Positions 11,156 through 22,757 are shown, numbered from the stretch's first letter. The stretch: DNA of 64,000 bases from Incurvaria masculella (GCA_946894095.1 OX335641.1:824501-888500); one strand, 5' to 3'. Numbers and translations are program-made. The notes: a model not told the origin generated them from the letters alone.

Positions 11156-12845
11156 TAACATCAAAGTAATGAGATACCTGTAACGTCGGTTCCATTAGAT
11201 ACAAACAAAACTTTAAATTATTTAATTTAAAAAAAATCCTGTGAGAAATTAGTTGATATTAAAAATTATAAAACAATATACATCAATCAAATGCTAGCAC
11301 ACGAAAACAGGTTGTCACGGGCAAACAAACCTTAACGAGTTGTTAAAATGTATTAATGAAATAAACGACACATTGTGGCCCTGAAACTGAACACTTCGGA
11401 AAACAATGAGAAGAAAATTAGAAGGGGAATAGAATAAGAAGTAAACAAGCAAATATTTGCTCTATTATAGACCTCTATCCTTATTCTTTCCTAATTCCTC
11501 TTATCTATCCTATACCGGGGAAAACGTGCTCACTTAGGTTTTCATTTCCTACAAATGCTACATCGTTTGATTCTTCAGTCTTGTCATACAAGTAGATAAA
11601 CTCAATCTATGGTATTGCACCTGGCTGACGGGATCTTCATGTTCACATTCACGATTACACCATAATTTTCCATCGTCGTCTCTCTTTCGCTTTATTAGTC
11701 CAATCTTTTCCTGCTTTCCTACCCGTTTCGTTAGCGCATATTTCTTTATTAGGACGACCTTACCTCTTCTGTGGCCCGGATCTTCCAATTATGTTACAAA
11801 AAAACAGGAAAATACGAATTTGACTCGTGCACCGAGGGTTCCGCACAAATATGCATGTATATAGTTCGTCCATCACGGAAACATTTTTTGTCCACCTTTT
11901 AGTTACTCGAGATAGTTACTTGATTTGAATTGAAAATAGAATTATTGAAAGTGTAAACTTTTTAGTTCATGTGATACAAAATACAATATCCAATAACTTT
12001 AACTTTTGAACTGCTGTTTTATTCCTGACAATTCTATTGATTTAACTGAAATTTTTGTGCCAAATATCCTGACAAATCTATTGATGCTATGAATTTATTA
12101 TTTAATTTTTATTTTAATGATTACTATATTTTCTTTATTATTTTTTTTGACAATTATCTTTCATGCTTGCCTCGTTGATTTTGTTAAATTTAAGCATAGT
12201 TATAGTTTATGAAAAAGCCTCTTGCCATGATTTTATTAAGTATTTATTTATGACGATTTCAATTATTCCCTGCGTCCCAAAGGAGGATAAATATATACAA
12301 TACAATTAAAACACTTTGAACCTTTACTTGCATGGAAACAAAAAAACTTTAATTAAAGTATCTTCAATATCATAACAATAGGTGTGATGTCTGAAACTTG
12401 CGTTTAGTTTAGTTCCATAAAAAAAAAACAATTATAATAAAGCGTGACTGGGAAAGTGGTTTTCGAAAGAGCCCAGTGAGGTCTCAATTAATTTTCACAA
12501 TATTTAACTTGACAGCGGCAATGTTGTTTAAAATGTCTTCTGCATAGCTAAAGTCTTGCTAAAGTGCATAACTAAAGTGCAATCCACACCGGAAGAGAGC
12601 CTTGGCCTAGATGTGCCCGAGATCACGCGCCTTTGGCTTACGTCATCTGTTGCCATAGACCTGCAATACGCAGAGCACATCGGAAGGTTTGTAACTAACA
12701 ATGAAGTAACCGTTCATATAGCTATGCCATATGTAATTCCTACTCAATGGTCAAAAAAGATTTATCATATTATTATTATTTTTTTATCGCTCGTCTACGA
12801 ACCTAAGATGTACACATAGGCTGAGATAAACAGTCGTAACCGAAA
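11156..12845. other. Intergenic, nothing recognised
   Basis: AT-rich. The minus-strand frame 11558-11788 is rich in K and R and of unknown nature. The frame 12556-12819 lacks splice context. Neither is called. Confidence 0.3.
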
Positions 12846-12849
12846 CTAA

Positions 12850-13010
12850 TGACACGAAAGGACAAACAATCTAAATCAACATCAACGTATATGATTATAC
12901 ATGTCGCTTTGTATCGAAAGTATGGAAGGAACTCCGTGCGGTTCACTAAACGTGACGTGTTTGAACATTGATTAACTCAGCCATCTCTTCGTGCAATCGG
13001 GGCTACAACT
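12850..13010 (+). repeat. Interspersed repeat (ATGGAAGGAACTC family)
   Basis: CACGAAAGGACAAA, TATGGAAGGAACTCCGTGCG, GTGACGTGTTTGAACATTG and CTCTTCGTGCAATCGGGGCT recur in the same order at 25485-25645 and 31895-32060. Non-coding, about 160 bp, class unknown. Confidence 0.65.
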
Positions 13011-13860
13011 TACGTAAAGTAGTACTTCCTTACGTCGCTCAGACACATTTCGTATGGATGAAATGTCACTTTTTGACACTAGTTAGTTTTACTTTCAGTT
13101 GCGACTGTTTATCTCAACTTTACAGTCGATGGAAAATATGAACAGCCAAAATACATAGACTTTTCTTCAAAACGGGTATACAGCACTTTTCAAGCTCACA
13201 ATTATTGAAAATAAATCGATCAACGAAGGTATTTTCACAGCGTTAATTTGTATGTTAAAACGGAAATGTGTCGAGTCTACGTGACTGCAAAGAACTGAAC
13301 GATATGAAAAAAAAAACAATACCTACCTACCTATCTCCTTATAATGCAATCTTAAGTATGGACAAACTTTGATCATTTAACTTATCTCCAGTGGTGATTC
13401 ACTGGTCTCATTCGTGATCTTCATTGCCATCAGCAATGTGCAATACTGACTGTACCTTTGAATGGATCGACCTGAATTTATTTATAGGTATTTATAGCAT
13501 AATGTTTACACAAGTTTGCTAACTCCCAAACTAAACTTAGTTTGTACTATGAGAGGTAACAATGTTCGTTATCAAGGGCTAAATGCTGCAAATCCTAGAA
13601 GTTGTTAAGTTTTCCGTTCATATTAGTTGCACGAAAAGAAACGCACAAACCCATGTAGGAAGTCGGTCGTCACATATTGCTAACGAGGTTATGGAGTCTC
13701 TGACAGCGTATCCTCAGGGGAAATAAGGAAATAGGTTATAGCGGGCACGCTTGGATGCAGACGTATTCAGTTCAATAACGACATAATTAAAACATTGGTT
13801 TATACACGGTCTTGTATCAAAAGCAGTGATTTTTGGGGTCAATAGTTAACTTTGTCTTCT
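13011..13860. other. Intergenic, nothing recognised
   Basis: No frame, RNA gene or repeat recognised. Confidence 0.4.
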
Positions 13861-13867
13861 CGATGGC

Positions 13868-14140
13868 CGTTAGACCCGTGATCCTGGTCGTGGTTCAGAC
13901 TCCACGGAAAACGCAGATCCCCTCCGGGTTGGTAACATCGCTTTAAATCTAAGATGGTCGAATCGTCAATGAAAATTGTCCGTGTTTTTATCTAGTTCAC
14001 TGTAGTAGTGCAATTTAAGGAAGGTGATTCATGCCACCTAGGTATCATGTGGTGTGTTGTGCTAATAAATAAAGTATTGTGGTAACAAAGGTCTAATGAA
14101 TAGTTTCTACATCTATGTCCAGTGACAGAAATTAATATAC
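13868..14140 (+). repeat. Diverged 5S-type SINE fragment
   Basis: Starts in the junction that follows the 5S head in the copy at 1908 (GACCCGTGATCCTGGTCGTGG), then body motifs TCCGGGTTGGTAACATCGC and TGTCCGTGTTTTTATC. The head itself is lost and the tail is degraded. Confidence 0.55.
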
Positions 14141-14199
14141 AATATAAATAGGTATATTTCACGTAGAAAACAAATTTTAAATTTGAGACATATTAATTT

Positions 14200-14345
14200 G
14201 ATTGTATTTGTTTATTCATCACCATTCATAGACAGTACACTGCACTCGGATTTGTCATATTTCAACATTGGCCAGTTCAGCAAAACAAAACACAGCGAAG
14301 AACTGGCAAGAAACTCCGCTGTGTTTTTTTTGTGGGAAGAATTTC
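14200..14345. repeat. Short repeat shared with 60880-60934
   Basis: CATAGACAGTACACTGCACTCGGATTTGTC is close to a block just left of the MITE at 60935. What follows (GAAGAACTGGCAAGAAACTC) may be an old LINE scrap; the family was not identified. Confidence 0.35.
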
Positions 14346-14568
14346 AGTGTAAAATGTATTTTTATCCCTATATACATACACATACTACGTAAAATTAATG
14401 TTTAGAATCTTTTTTTTTCGAGTACATTTTCGCTAAATATGTTCCCCTATCAATTCATTTTTATCTATTATATTTTCTGAAGGACCCAAGCTCTAGTATC
14501 ACTTAAGGGGTACTATTTTAATGATATATGTCGTAATAGACGTATCTACCTACAAGTCAACGAGATTG

Positions 14569-14965
14569 TTTTATGCAATCTGACATGGATGGCTAATACC
14601 ACACAACTACCGTTATGGTATTAGTCCAATACACCACATTCCCTAGATGCAATGCCAGGACCTTCCCTTTATGAGCACGGCTACATTGAACTGGATGAAA
14701 AACAGGGACAATTCTTCATTGCCGCTTCGACCATCTTTTCATCCAATACGATGGTACCAACCCGGGCGGGCTTAAACCTTACCACCTAGTAGGGGAAGGG
14801 GACTTACAGTTTTACATGGATTCCGAACCATGAAGCAGCTCGCATTCGTGACGAAATGCACGTATTGAGCTCGGAAAGAGAAAGAAAGTGGTGCATGTCG
14901 GAATTGAACCCAGACCTCTGCTACGCTAGGCCAGTCCGCGCCACTAGGCTACGAGCCGCTCAAGC
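14569..14965 (-). mobile_element. tRNA-headed SINE, full length, minus strand
   Basis: Same structure as the copy at 4915: poly-T end, GACATGGATGGCTAATACC, a complete body, then head GAGCGGCTCGTAGCCTAGTG on the minus strand ending near 14965. A small deletion removes part of the ATTCCCGAAGGAATTAGG block. Confidence 0.85.
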
Positions 14966-15165
14966 TTTTTACCTTTGTAGTAGTTACAAAGCGCAACCTT
15001 ATAAACGTACTCGTTTACGTATCGCTAAGTAGCGGCTCCAACCCGCCTAGAGTCTAGAGCACGAACTGCAAGCGGAACGAGCCGTAAATCAAAGTCGTAA
15101 ATCAAGTGATAAATCGGAAGTCGAAATTCGGCGAGTGCATTGCCCCAGCCGGACCCCTGCGACCA

Positions 15166-15207
15166 ATGTCAAGCGGCGCGGGCGGAGAGGAGGCGACTCC
15201 GAGCGAG
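15166..15207 (+). CDS. Candidate first coding exon (orphan, tentative)
   Basis: A GC-rich island (about 15100-15210) carries ATG in good context (GACCAATGTC), 14 codons reading MSSGAGGEEATPSE, then GAG followed by a GT (15208-15209). The composition is like an N-terminal exon and could begin a + strand gene. Joining it to the VAMP exon at 32290 would keep frame but needs a 17-kb intron spanning two other genes. The donor GTGATC is weak, and without splicing the frame ends five codons later. Confidence 0.22.
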
Positions 15208-15231
15208 GTGATCCGGTTGGGTTGAGGAACG

Positions 15232-15541
15232 CTACCTGAGCCGGTAGTCTAAGTTCTCACCTAAATTGGCGTTTACGTAACTTCGAAGTTCCGTAAAAAC
15301 GTCAAACTCCAGACAAGTTTTTACTAGATATTCTGTGGTTTTACTTCTTCGAGCTGTCAAAGTCAAACGCGGACTTCCGATTTGTAGGAAAGCGCGGAGT
15401 GGACGTAAACGGCAACGTCGACGTATTTGCGGCAACGTTGAGTAAGCTCTCACTGCGCGCGCTCTTCAATTTCTCCATACATTTGAAAACGCCAGTCGAT
15501 CGGTTTGACGTAACGCCAATTTAGGTGAGAACTCAGACTGC
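15232..15541. mobile_element. MITE with long inverted ends (GAGCCGGTAGTCTAAG)
   Basis: The left end GAGCCGGTAGTCTAAGTTCT and right end AGAACTCAGACTGCCCACTC are imperfect inverted copies, each followed inward by CACCTAAATTGGCGTTTACG or its complement. The interior matches 60369-60719. Other copies: 46598-47313 and 44190-44430. The minus frame 15232-15453 is repeat-derived. Confidence 0.75.
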
Positions 15542-15746
15542 CCACTCAGTACACGGAATAGTAGTTACATTAAGAAGTTTTATTTATTACGAAACATTGC
15601 CCCGTCGGTGGGGAACGTTGCTCATTGGAAATAATTTCAAACCAAAACCGACGAGATTCCACCACATTGCTCACCCATAGATAATTTAGCCTGATGATTG
15701 ATGACAAGAATAGAACAGAATTGCATAACCTTAGTTTCTTGCCAGT

Positions 15747-16078
15747 TTTAGGGTTCCGTACCCAAAGGATGAAAACGGAACCCTATTACTAAGCCTCCGC
15801 TGTCCGTCCGTCCGTCCGTCCGTCCGTCCGTCCGTCCGTCCGTCCACCCGTCCGTCTGTCACAGGGCTGTATATCAGTAACCGTAACAGGTAGACAGCTG
15901 AAATTTTCACAGAGTGTGTATTTATTTTGCCGCTATAACAACAAATAGGTAAGATTAAAAAAAAATTAAAATTAAAGGGGGCTCCCATACAAAAAACGTG
16001 TTTATTTTGTTTTTTTTTACGATGGTACGGAACCCTTCGTGTGCGAGTCCGACTCGCACTTGGCCGGTTTTTTTTTTC
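15747..16078 (-). repeat. ACGG-microsatellite repeat, minus strand
   Basis: Minus-strand copy of the 4101 family: GGGTTCCGTACCCAAAGG, about eleven CCGT units (15803-15845), CACAGAGTGTGTATTTATTT, and finally GTGCGAGTCCGACTCGCAC with TTGGCCGGTTTT. The long microsatellite suggests a younger copy. Confidence 0.8.
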
Positions 16079-16730
16079 TGAGCTGTGATTATTGGACTAG
16101 CTAACTTTAAATCATGACAAATCCTATGCGTGTATGACAAATAAAAACAAATGATAAAATATAACTTCATCATGTATCACTTTTTCGCGTCATAGTGTAG
16201 GATCAGTCACGAATCAGTAAGGTACGTTCTACCTCACTTTGTATATTGCTTCGCCATTCTTTCGGTCTTCATTCTCTCTGCATATTTCGATTCCAATCAC
16301 TAGGTCTTTTTATCTTCAAACTGCACAGGAGCTCTGCTATTGAACTATTCTGTAAACTGTATAATAGAACCAAAATATTAGGCATTTTAATTTTAATAGG
16401 AGTTTAATTCATCTTACTTTCTACATGGAATTACCTACATATTTCAGATCATCCAGTGAACATTATCGTAACCGAAAAAAGCGTTGAATATTGCTGATAC
16501 ATATTTTCTTATAGAGGGCTCTTAATTATTAACGCCGATTGAGCTAAGGTTGCGAAACCTGCGTATACTTAAAATAGAGCATACAAAGGGAAATTTGAAG
16601 ATACAGTCTTCAAAATATATGAAAAATATATATGGCTCTCTACCATTATTGCAATCTTTTTTATAACATTTTATTTTTATATTATCCTAATCTAGTACAT
16701 TTGGTCGCGACTGCAATGTTTCAATATCCA
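16079..16730. other. Intergenic, nothing recognised
   Basis: AT-rich, no gene or repeat recognised. Confidence 0.4.
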
Positions 16731-16734
16731 TGTA

Positions 16735-16880
16735 AAAGTGTAGTTCCTCAATGTAGCCGTGCCCTTAAAAGACAAGCCACTGGCATGGCACCTTATTGGT
16801 TCGCGGATGCGGCGTGTTGTGCTAATATCATTCTGGATGTGGTACTCGCCATCCATGGCCAGTTCCATAAAATAATGTCA
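16735..16880 (+). repeat. SINE fragment
   Basis: TCAATGTAGCCGTGCCC, CTGGCATGGCACCT, GTGTTGTGCTAATATCAT and GCCATCCATGGCCAGTTCC, then an A-run. The head is missing. Confidence 0.6.
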
Positions 16881-17720
16881 GTCTATCTACTATAAGATCA
16901 CGAAAGCTTAAGTAATCCTACCAATCAAATGTTTATCATTCTCAAATCCAACTCATTCATACCTTTGATCTTTCCAACTTTAATTTGAGATAATGTTTCA
17001 TAATGATAGCATATCGCACAGTATTTTCCTCATCAACCGAAGCTTCTCAAGAGAAGACAAATATGTATTTCGACAGACGTGTCGACCTCCGCAGTTATGT
17101 TATTGAACTTGAATATTCGTGCGTTATTTGAACTGGTGATGAAACAGTAAGAAATATTGAGTCTTGAACGAGAGAAGCTTTCAGCGGAGTTGAGCGTTTT
17201 AATCTTAATGGCGTTGCTAAGTAGAAAATTAAGTGAATTACGTAAGTTTGCATTATATGTGATAAGCGAGAAGACTTCAACATTGTTATGTGGAAACTCA
17301 TTGGTAAATACTTACCACCGTGCTAGGCTGTGTAGATGAGGAGAGAAATCACCATGGGCTACCAAATTGTTTAATAATAAGTAACAAGTCAACTGGTGGA
17401 CATCAACAATTTAAAATCCCAAATAAACTGATTGAATAAAATTAAGAGAGTTTGCTTAAATTTTTAGCGATTTTTCTTTTTTTTTCATTGACGAAAGTTT
17501 AGAAATGTGAACTCTGGGTTCCTGCTTGTGGGCACCGGAAACTATTGCTAATTTATTAATGATAAATTTTCATTTTTTTATACCAAATATATACGTTAGA
17601 CCGTGTCGTGAAATTCTACATATTAATATTATAATCGCGAAAGTTTGTGAGGATGGAATGGTTTTTATTTACTCTTGCACGCAAAAACTAGTGTACGAAT
17701 TTTGATAACATTTTAAAGTA
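16881..17720. other. Intergenic, nothing recognised
   Basis: Overlapping frames on both strands at 17095-17339 are not supported by any motif. Confidence 0.35.
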
Positions 17721-17724
17721 GCTT

Positions 17725-17860
17725 ATGAATGAATGAATGAATAAATTCTTTATTGTGCAATAGAAAACAAGTACAATTACAAAAACAATTCGAAACAACA
17801 ACAAAATTGCACAAAGGCGGACTTATCACTAGGAGTGATTTCTTCCAGTCAACCTTTGGG
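17725..17860 (-). repeat. LINE 3' end, minus strand
   Basis: Starts with ATGA units (about 17727-17743) and AATTCTTTATTG, then CAAAGGCGGACTTATC and GATTTCTTCCAG: the inverse of the 3' end at 9590. No ORF remains. Confidence 0.6.
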
Positions 17861-18535
17861 GTGATGAGGAGAGACAATCTAAAATATCTGTAGGTAGGTA
17901 CACAATAGCAATTTGAAAGGAAAATAATAAAGCAAATAAAATAAAAATATATACATACAGTATAAACATACATAAACCATAATGCTTATGCATGGGCTAT
18001 AATATTTTATAGCGCCAGGCGATCTGATCACAGCATACTTCTTTGGGTTTTTTGATAGGTATGATTCTCTCCGTTTAAATACTCTTTTAAAATTCATAAA
18101 TAATTTTTAAAATAAATTTAATTATTAAATTACTAAAAATAACTACTAAACATAATTTTATATCTGCTTACTGAATGTTGAATCAAAGTATTTAGGGCTC
18201 AAACACAAATTATTTAGTATAAATGCATCATTAAAAATAATCAAACACAACATTTTCAGAAATAGGTCAATTAACTAAATTCATTTAAAACCACAATCGC
18301 ATCTTATTCATAACATAACTCAACTTAATCCAATCACCCAAATAGCCTCTGAATAACATTGTTACTTTCGACACTGAATGATGTAATGGTGGGATTCCAT
18401 TCTCGTGGCTCGCCATTCGCCTGCGCTCGGCACGGACGCAGGCGCGGCAGTGGCGCCCGAGCAGAGGCAAGCTTTCAATGTCCATTCTCGGCACGTCAAG
18501 TCATCGTAGGAATCGCGCGTGGCATGGATGTCGCC
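17861..18535. other. Intergenic, nothing recognised
   Basis: AT-rich to 18350, then a GC-rich patch. The 122-codon frame 18359-18727 runs into a SINE head and is not a gene. Confidence 0.35.
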
Positions 18536-18537
18536 GA

Positions 18538-19045
18538 GGTTTCAGCGGCTCGTAGCTCCGTGACGCGCAGACTTGTATTTCATGCCAGAGGTCATGGGTT
18601 CGATCCCCGACCCATTCATGTACCCCTTTTTTTTCTTTATGAGTTCCGTGGTTCGCAATCCATGTCCCGTTTCCTATTAAGTGGTAGAGTTACGCCCACC
18701 TGTGTTGGTATAGTTCGTTTGATTTAAGTTAAATCACGGGCACACACAGGTATACATTTATCAATTGCAGAAAGCTTCTTTTAAAACAAAAATGTCCGTT
18801 CAAGCAAATTTGATAGTCACATGTCGTCGTTGTCAACATACTGGACCATGCCTATTATTAGCCGCCAAAACATTAACAAATACAGGTGTGCGTAACCTGA
18901 ACTTAAATCAATCGAGCTTTACCATCGCATGAATGATAATATGGTCAAAACGGCAATTAATAACTGTCTGTGTTTTCCATCCCGTTCAATGTGAATTTAG
19001 CCTCACCTCAAGTGGTATTAGCTATTCATGTTCAGTTACATACAG
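18538..19045 (+). repeat. Old tRNA-headed SINE, expanded
   Basis: Head: GTTTCAGCGGCTCGTAGCTC with B box GGGTTCGATCCCCG near 18597-18610. The body begins with GAGTTCCGTGGTTCGCAATCC and continues after a gap at about 18900 (ACCATCGCATGAATG, GTGTTTTCCATCCCGTTC) to TATTCATGTTCAGTTAC. A gap of about 170 bases splits the body. Confidence 0.55.
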
Positions 19046-19703
19046 TTGCATCTGCCGCTGCGCTTTGCGTATTACCGTGATTGATGCAGTTCTAAAACAT
19101 ATCTGTCTATTCAATTGTCTACGAAATCCCTTATTTTCGTTCGCTATTGATGACAATTTGGGACATGACATGAAGATACTGCCGAGCGCACACTGACTTT
19201 TCACGCGAATAGAGATGAGCACTCGCCGTCTACGCGAGTCTCCTTTGACTCGGGCACAAAAAACCGGCATCGAGGCGAACTAGGACGCACTGAGACGAGT
19301 ACCCGAAATCCGGACCGAATGTGACTATCTCTATTCGCTACTCGGCAAAGTTCGCGAGGCGCTCGCGGGAATGGAAACGAACCTTAAGAGCAGAGAAGAT
19401 CTGTATAATCTTATTTGTTAATCCACACACGATGGGTTCATTGAGCAAGTACCGTTGTCTTGTAAGGTTGTAATGGGTTTGTTGGCTAATATAGAGTGGC
19501 TGTGTACAGTGCATACTTGTATATTTCGGTAATAATTAATATCTTTAGCGTAGAGTGCAATATCTCTGTTTAGTGATCGTTTTAATTTTAATTATTCATC
19601 CTTATTTTTCGCCCGTAAAAGAAGAGAAATCTATAATAACCATAAATTTGATACAAACCAGAGATCCATAATAGCATAAATTATTATTAATGTCAGACCA
19701 TTT
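19046..19703. other. Intergenic; weak inverted repeat at 19205-19345
   Basis: GCGAATAGAGAT near 19207 and ATCTCTATTCGC near 19328 are inverted copies and may end a small fold-back element. Nothing else seen. Confidence 0.3.
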
Positions 19704-19706
19704 TAT

Positions 19707-19732
19707 GGTTGGGGAGAAAGTTTCTTCGCATT
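19707..19732. repeat. Mariner left terminal inverted repeat
   Basis: 26 bases ending in TTCGCATT, matching the complement of 20960-20985 at all but four positions. Confidence 0.85.
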
Positions 19733-19780
19733 TTTTAAGAAAATTCAAAACATTTTTTAATATGGTTTATTTACATTTAA

Positions 19781-20806
19781 CTAAAGTATGTAGGTACCAT
19801 TTTGTTCGATAACTTTTTGCCATTTTGTAGGTAGGGACATGATCCCATTGCTATAGAAATATTGGGACTTCTGATCAATATACCGCGACAAGTGGTTTTG
19901 GCAGTCCTCTCGTGATGTTAACCTGACACTGCCTAAAGAATTCTGAAGAGACCTAAACAGGTGGAAATCTGAAGGTGCAAGGTCAGGACTATACGGCGGA
20001 TGCATTAACACCTCCCAGCCAAACTCTCTTAGTTTTTGCTGAGTGGCTAAAGATGTGTGAGGTCTAGCGTTATCATGATGAAAAACCACACCCCTTCTGT
20101 TGATTAATTCCGGCCGCTTTCTCTCAACTTCTTGCTTTAATCTCATCAGTTGTTCGCAGTAGAGTTCAGAATCGATGGTCCTGCCTGGTGGTAACAGCTC
20201 ATAATGAATAATGCCCTTCCAATCCCACCACACACACAGCATCACCTTGTTGCGAGTTAACCCGGGTTTCGCCACAGTCTGTGAAGCTTGACCGGCCTTT
20301 GACCACGACCTTTTTCGCACGTCCTTGTCGTACGTGATCCACTTTTCATCACCAGTTATCAGCTTCTTCAAAAATGGTTCGGTTTCATTACGTCGTAATA
20401 AAGAATCACAAATGAGTACACGGTTCATTAGGTTTCTTTCAGTGAGCTCGTGAGGTACCCAAATATCGAGCTTTTTTGTGTACCCAGTTTTTTTCAAATG
20501 CGCCAAAACTGTTTTGTGGTCAATTCCTAGTTCTTCAGCTACGTCGTAACTACTGATATGCCGATCTTGCTCCTCTTTTTCAAAAATGGCATCCATTTTA
20601 TCCGTAATAGGGCGACCAGAGCGACGTGCATCTTTGACATCAAAATTTCCGGATTGAAAACGCTTAAACCAAATTTGTGCTACTCTCACAGACACTGCAC
20701 TAGGTCCATAAACATCGCAAATTTTTTTCGCGGCTTGCGTTGCATTTTTACCTTTTTTGTAGTAAAATTTTAAAATGTATCGAATTTCTTCATTAGATTC
20801 ACTCAT
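19781..20806 (-). CDS. Mariner transposase, intact 341 aa
   Basis: Catalyses cut-and-paste transposition into TA targets. The N-terminal half (about 1-115) has the two helix-turn-helix regions that bind the inverted repeats. The linker motif WVPHEL is present near residue 116. The catalytic domain shows the first Asp in ITGDEKW, the second in HHDNARPH and the third in YSPDLAPSD; the last two are separated by 34 residues, giving the DD34D signature of true mariners. Length is normal for the family (about 345) with no stop or frameshift. The ATG at 20804-20806 gives the expected N-terminus. It belongs to the insect mariner family; subfamily not determined. Whether it is expressed cannot be told from sequence. 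Confidence 0.95.
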   Translation of the reverse strand: MSESNEEIRYILKFYYKKGKNATQAAKKICDVYGPSAVSVRVAQIWFKRFQSGNFDVKDARRSGRPITDKMDAIFEKEEQDRHISSYDVAEELGIDHKTVLAHLKKTGYTKKLDIWVPHELTERNLMNRVLICDSLLRRNETEPFLKKLITGDEKWITYDKDVRKRSWSKAGQASQTVAKPGLTRNKVMLCVWWDWKGIIHYELLPPGRTIDSELYCEQLMRLKQEVERKRPELINRRGVVFHHDNARPHTSLATQQKLREFGWEVLMHPPYSPDLAPSDFHLFRSLQNSLGSVRLTSREDCQNHLSRYIDQKSQYFYSNGIMSLPTKWQKVIEQNGTYIL

Positions 20807-20959
20807 TTTGACAGTACGAAAAACAAATGAGAATCACACATTTTCCTAATTTGAATTTGGAATTATGTTCTTTAAAATTTAAACTTTCAATGATACCAAA
20901 ACCAGCCAGATACAAATAGTATAGCCAAAGAGTTTTTATTACAAGTTCATACATACTAT

Positions 20960-20985
20960 AATGCGAAAAGACTTTTTCCCCGACC
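20960..20985. repeat. Mariner right terminal inverted repeat
   Basis: AATGCGAAAAGACTTTTTCC and the following bases are the inverted copy of 19707-19732; a TA (20986-20987) follows. Confidence 0.85.
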
Positions 20986-21124
20986 TATTATAACTATTTT
21001 ATGCGTGTACGTGTTTGGTGTCATATATTTTTTTATATATCACGTAGCTCCGATGATAATAAACGACAGCGAAATGGTTATCACATTGTAAACGAAAGCA
21101 TAAATCACCTTTTCTTTAAATTGA

Positions 21125-21420
21125 GCTGGATGCCCCAATATCGTGATATTACCTAAACACACTGTATGGGAACAAGGTACCATACCATGACATTCCTTAT
21201 ATTGCACGGGTGCATTGAACTGGATGAAAACATAAAATACTTATTACCGCTTTGACCATCGTTCATTCAGTGTGATGGTACCAATCCAGGTTGGACCACC
21301 TATTAAGTAAGAACCAGCTGTAGGTGCATACGGTATTACATGGAACCCGAACCACAGACGACGATTCCCTAAGTCGGCTCTGACGAGGAGCACTCGAAAT
21401 AAGTTTGAGTGCCGGAACCC
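21125..21420 (-). repeat. SINE, minus strand, diverged
   Basis: Minus-strand body: CATACCATGACATTCC, TATATTGCACGGGTGCATTG, CCGCTTTGACCATCG, TGATGGTACCAATCCAGG and GGAACCCGAACCACAGACGA. The head is not recognisable as tRNA or 5S. Confidence 0.65.
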
Positions 21421-21945
21421 ACACAGACATAATATACAGAAAATAATAAAAGCCGTGAGTTTTTTCAAACATTAATAATATATTTGTCAGAATTAATTAT
21501 TTTTAACCGGATATTTTGACCAAAACACGATTTATACTATTTTTATCGATACAAAAAAAATGCTAAAAAACCTTTTAAAAATAGAATAAATCTTATTTAC
21601 AACTTGAAAATTTACTATAATTATGAAGTTTTTAATACGATGCAAGCTATATTTGTTTTTCGATTTACAAATTAGTTTTCTACTAAATATATGACAATAA
21701 TCTTAGCGCTAAATATGTAGGTACTATCGCTACGTAAAATTGTGCGCATAATGTAGATAGCCTTAGGTTATACGGACAGGAAATGTTTTTCTATAAAAAA
21801 TAGCTAAAAGCTTTGCCTGCTATGTTCATTCTTTGTTGTTATTAGATATTTTAATATTCGTTTTTATTTATTATTATCTTATTTCCGCCACCTCAATATT
21901 AAAATGATTTTTTTTTATATTAGTCGATGGAATCATTATCGTCAC
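21421..21945. other. Intergenic, AT-rich, nothing recognised
   Basis: No convincing frame or repeat. Confidence 0.4.
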
Positions 21946-21949
21946 GTGA

Positions 21950-22260
21950 TTTCAGAGGCTAGTAGCTCGGGGCGCAGTGTCTTGCCTTGCATGTCAGAGG
22001 TCATGGGTTAAAACCCCCGTTTGTTCGTGCACTACATTCTTCTCCAACTAAGTTGTATAAGTGCATTTTCAAGGGTTGTTCCATGGTTCGGAATCCATTA
22101 AACAACAATTGGCAATTAAAAACTGTGTGGGTTTTCCATCCAGTGCCGTGCTCACAAAAGGGAGGTCTGGCATGGCAACTCAACACTTCGGGAATGCAGT
22201 TTTTTGGGATAATATCATGACTGTGGGCGTGGGTTAAGCCAACCATGGCCAGTTACGTAA
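21950..22260 (+). repeat. tRNA-headed SINE, diverged
   Basis: Head GAGGCTAGTAGCTCGGGGCG (A-box-like) and GGTCATGGGTTAAAACCCCC (B-box region), then GTTCCATGGTTCGGAATCC, GGTCTGGCATGGCAAC and AAGCCAACCATGGCCAG. The central body is shortened. Confidence 0.65.
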
Positions 22261-22311
22261 AACCTTTAGTTTCATCTGTGTTCTTTTTTCCCCTTTTAGA
22301 TGTTTAATTTT

Positions 22312-22563
22312 TTAAGGTTCCGTATCCAAAGGGTGCCAACGCCTCCGCTGTCCGTCCGTCTGTCCGTCCGTCTGTCACAGAGCTGTATCTCATGAACCGT
22401 AATAGGTAGGCAGCTGAAATGTTCACAGAGTGTATATTTATTTTGCCTATTTGTTGTTATAGCAAACAAAATAATTATGAAAGGTCTGATTATTTTATGT
22501 TAAATCTTGTATGATGGTAATGAACCCTTCGTGTGCGAGGCCGACTTGCACTTGGCCTGTTTT
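22312..22563 (-). repeat. ACGG-microsatellite repeat, minus strand, decayed
   Basis: GTTCCGTATCCAAAGGGTGCC, short CCGT run (about 22346-22373), TTCACAGAGTGTATATTTAT, and end GAACCCTTCGTGTGCGAGG. It lies about 190 bases upstream of the TATA box at 22758. Confidence 0.75.
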
Positions 22564-22757
22564 GTATTTAATGAATAATTGTTCTTTCTTCTCTGCTTCA
22601 AAGGTTTTATATTTCTCCCATTGTTCGAGCCACAGTATGTGCTACTCCGCATCGCGTTTGACAAAGAACCGAGCCTAGCCCATTACGCGAAGCGTCGCAC
22701 TCCGAAGTAGTCCCGGAAGGAACGCTAGTTCGAGAAGGCTATCCGCCTGCCAAAGGC

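Larger units (their letters stand above)
19706..20987 (-). mobile_element. Mariner (Tc1/mariner) transposon, apparently complete
   Basis: About 1.28 kb bounded by inverted ends (left GGTTGGGGAGAAAGT..., right the complement of GGTCGGGGAAAAAGT...) with TA at both outer borders (19704-19705 and 20986-20987). It encodes a full transposase with the DD34D triad, so it could be autonomous. The ends differ at a few positions, so it is not brand-new. No host gene is interrupted. Confidence 0.9.

Noticed and set aside
18590..18615. tRNA gene suggested by the B box GGGTTCGATCCCCG
   Set aside because: No cloverleaf; it is the head of a SINE with recognisable body downstream.
18359..18727. 122-codon plus frame
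   Set aside because: GC-rich patch running into a tRNA-like SINE head and its poly-T; no motif.
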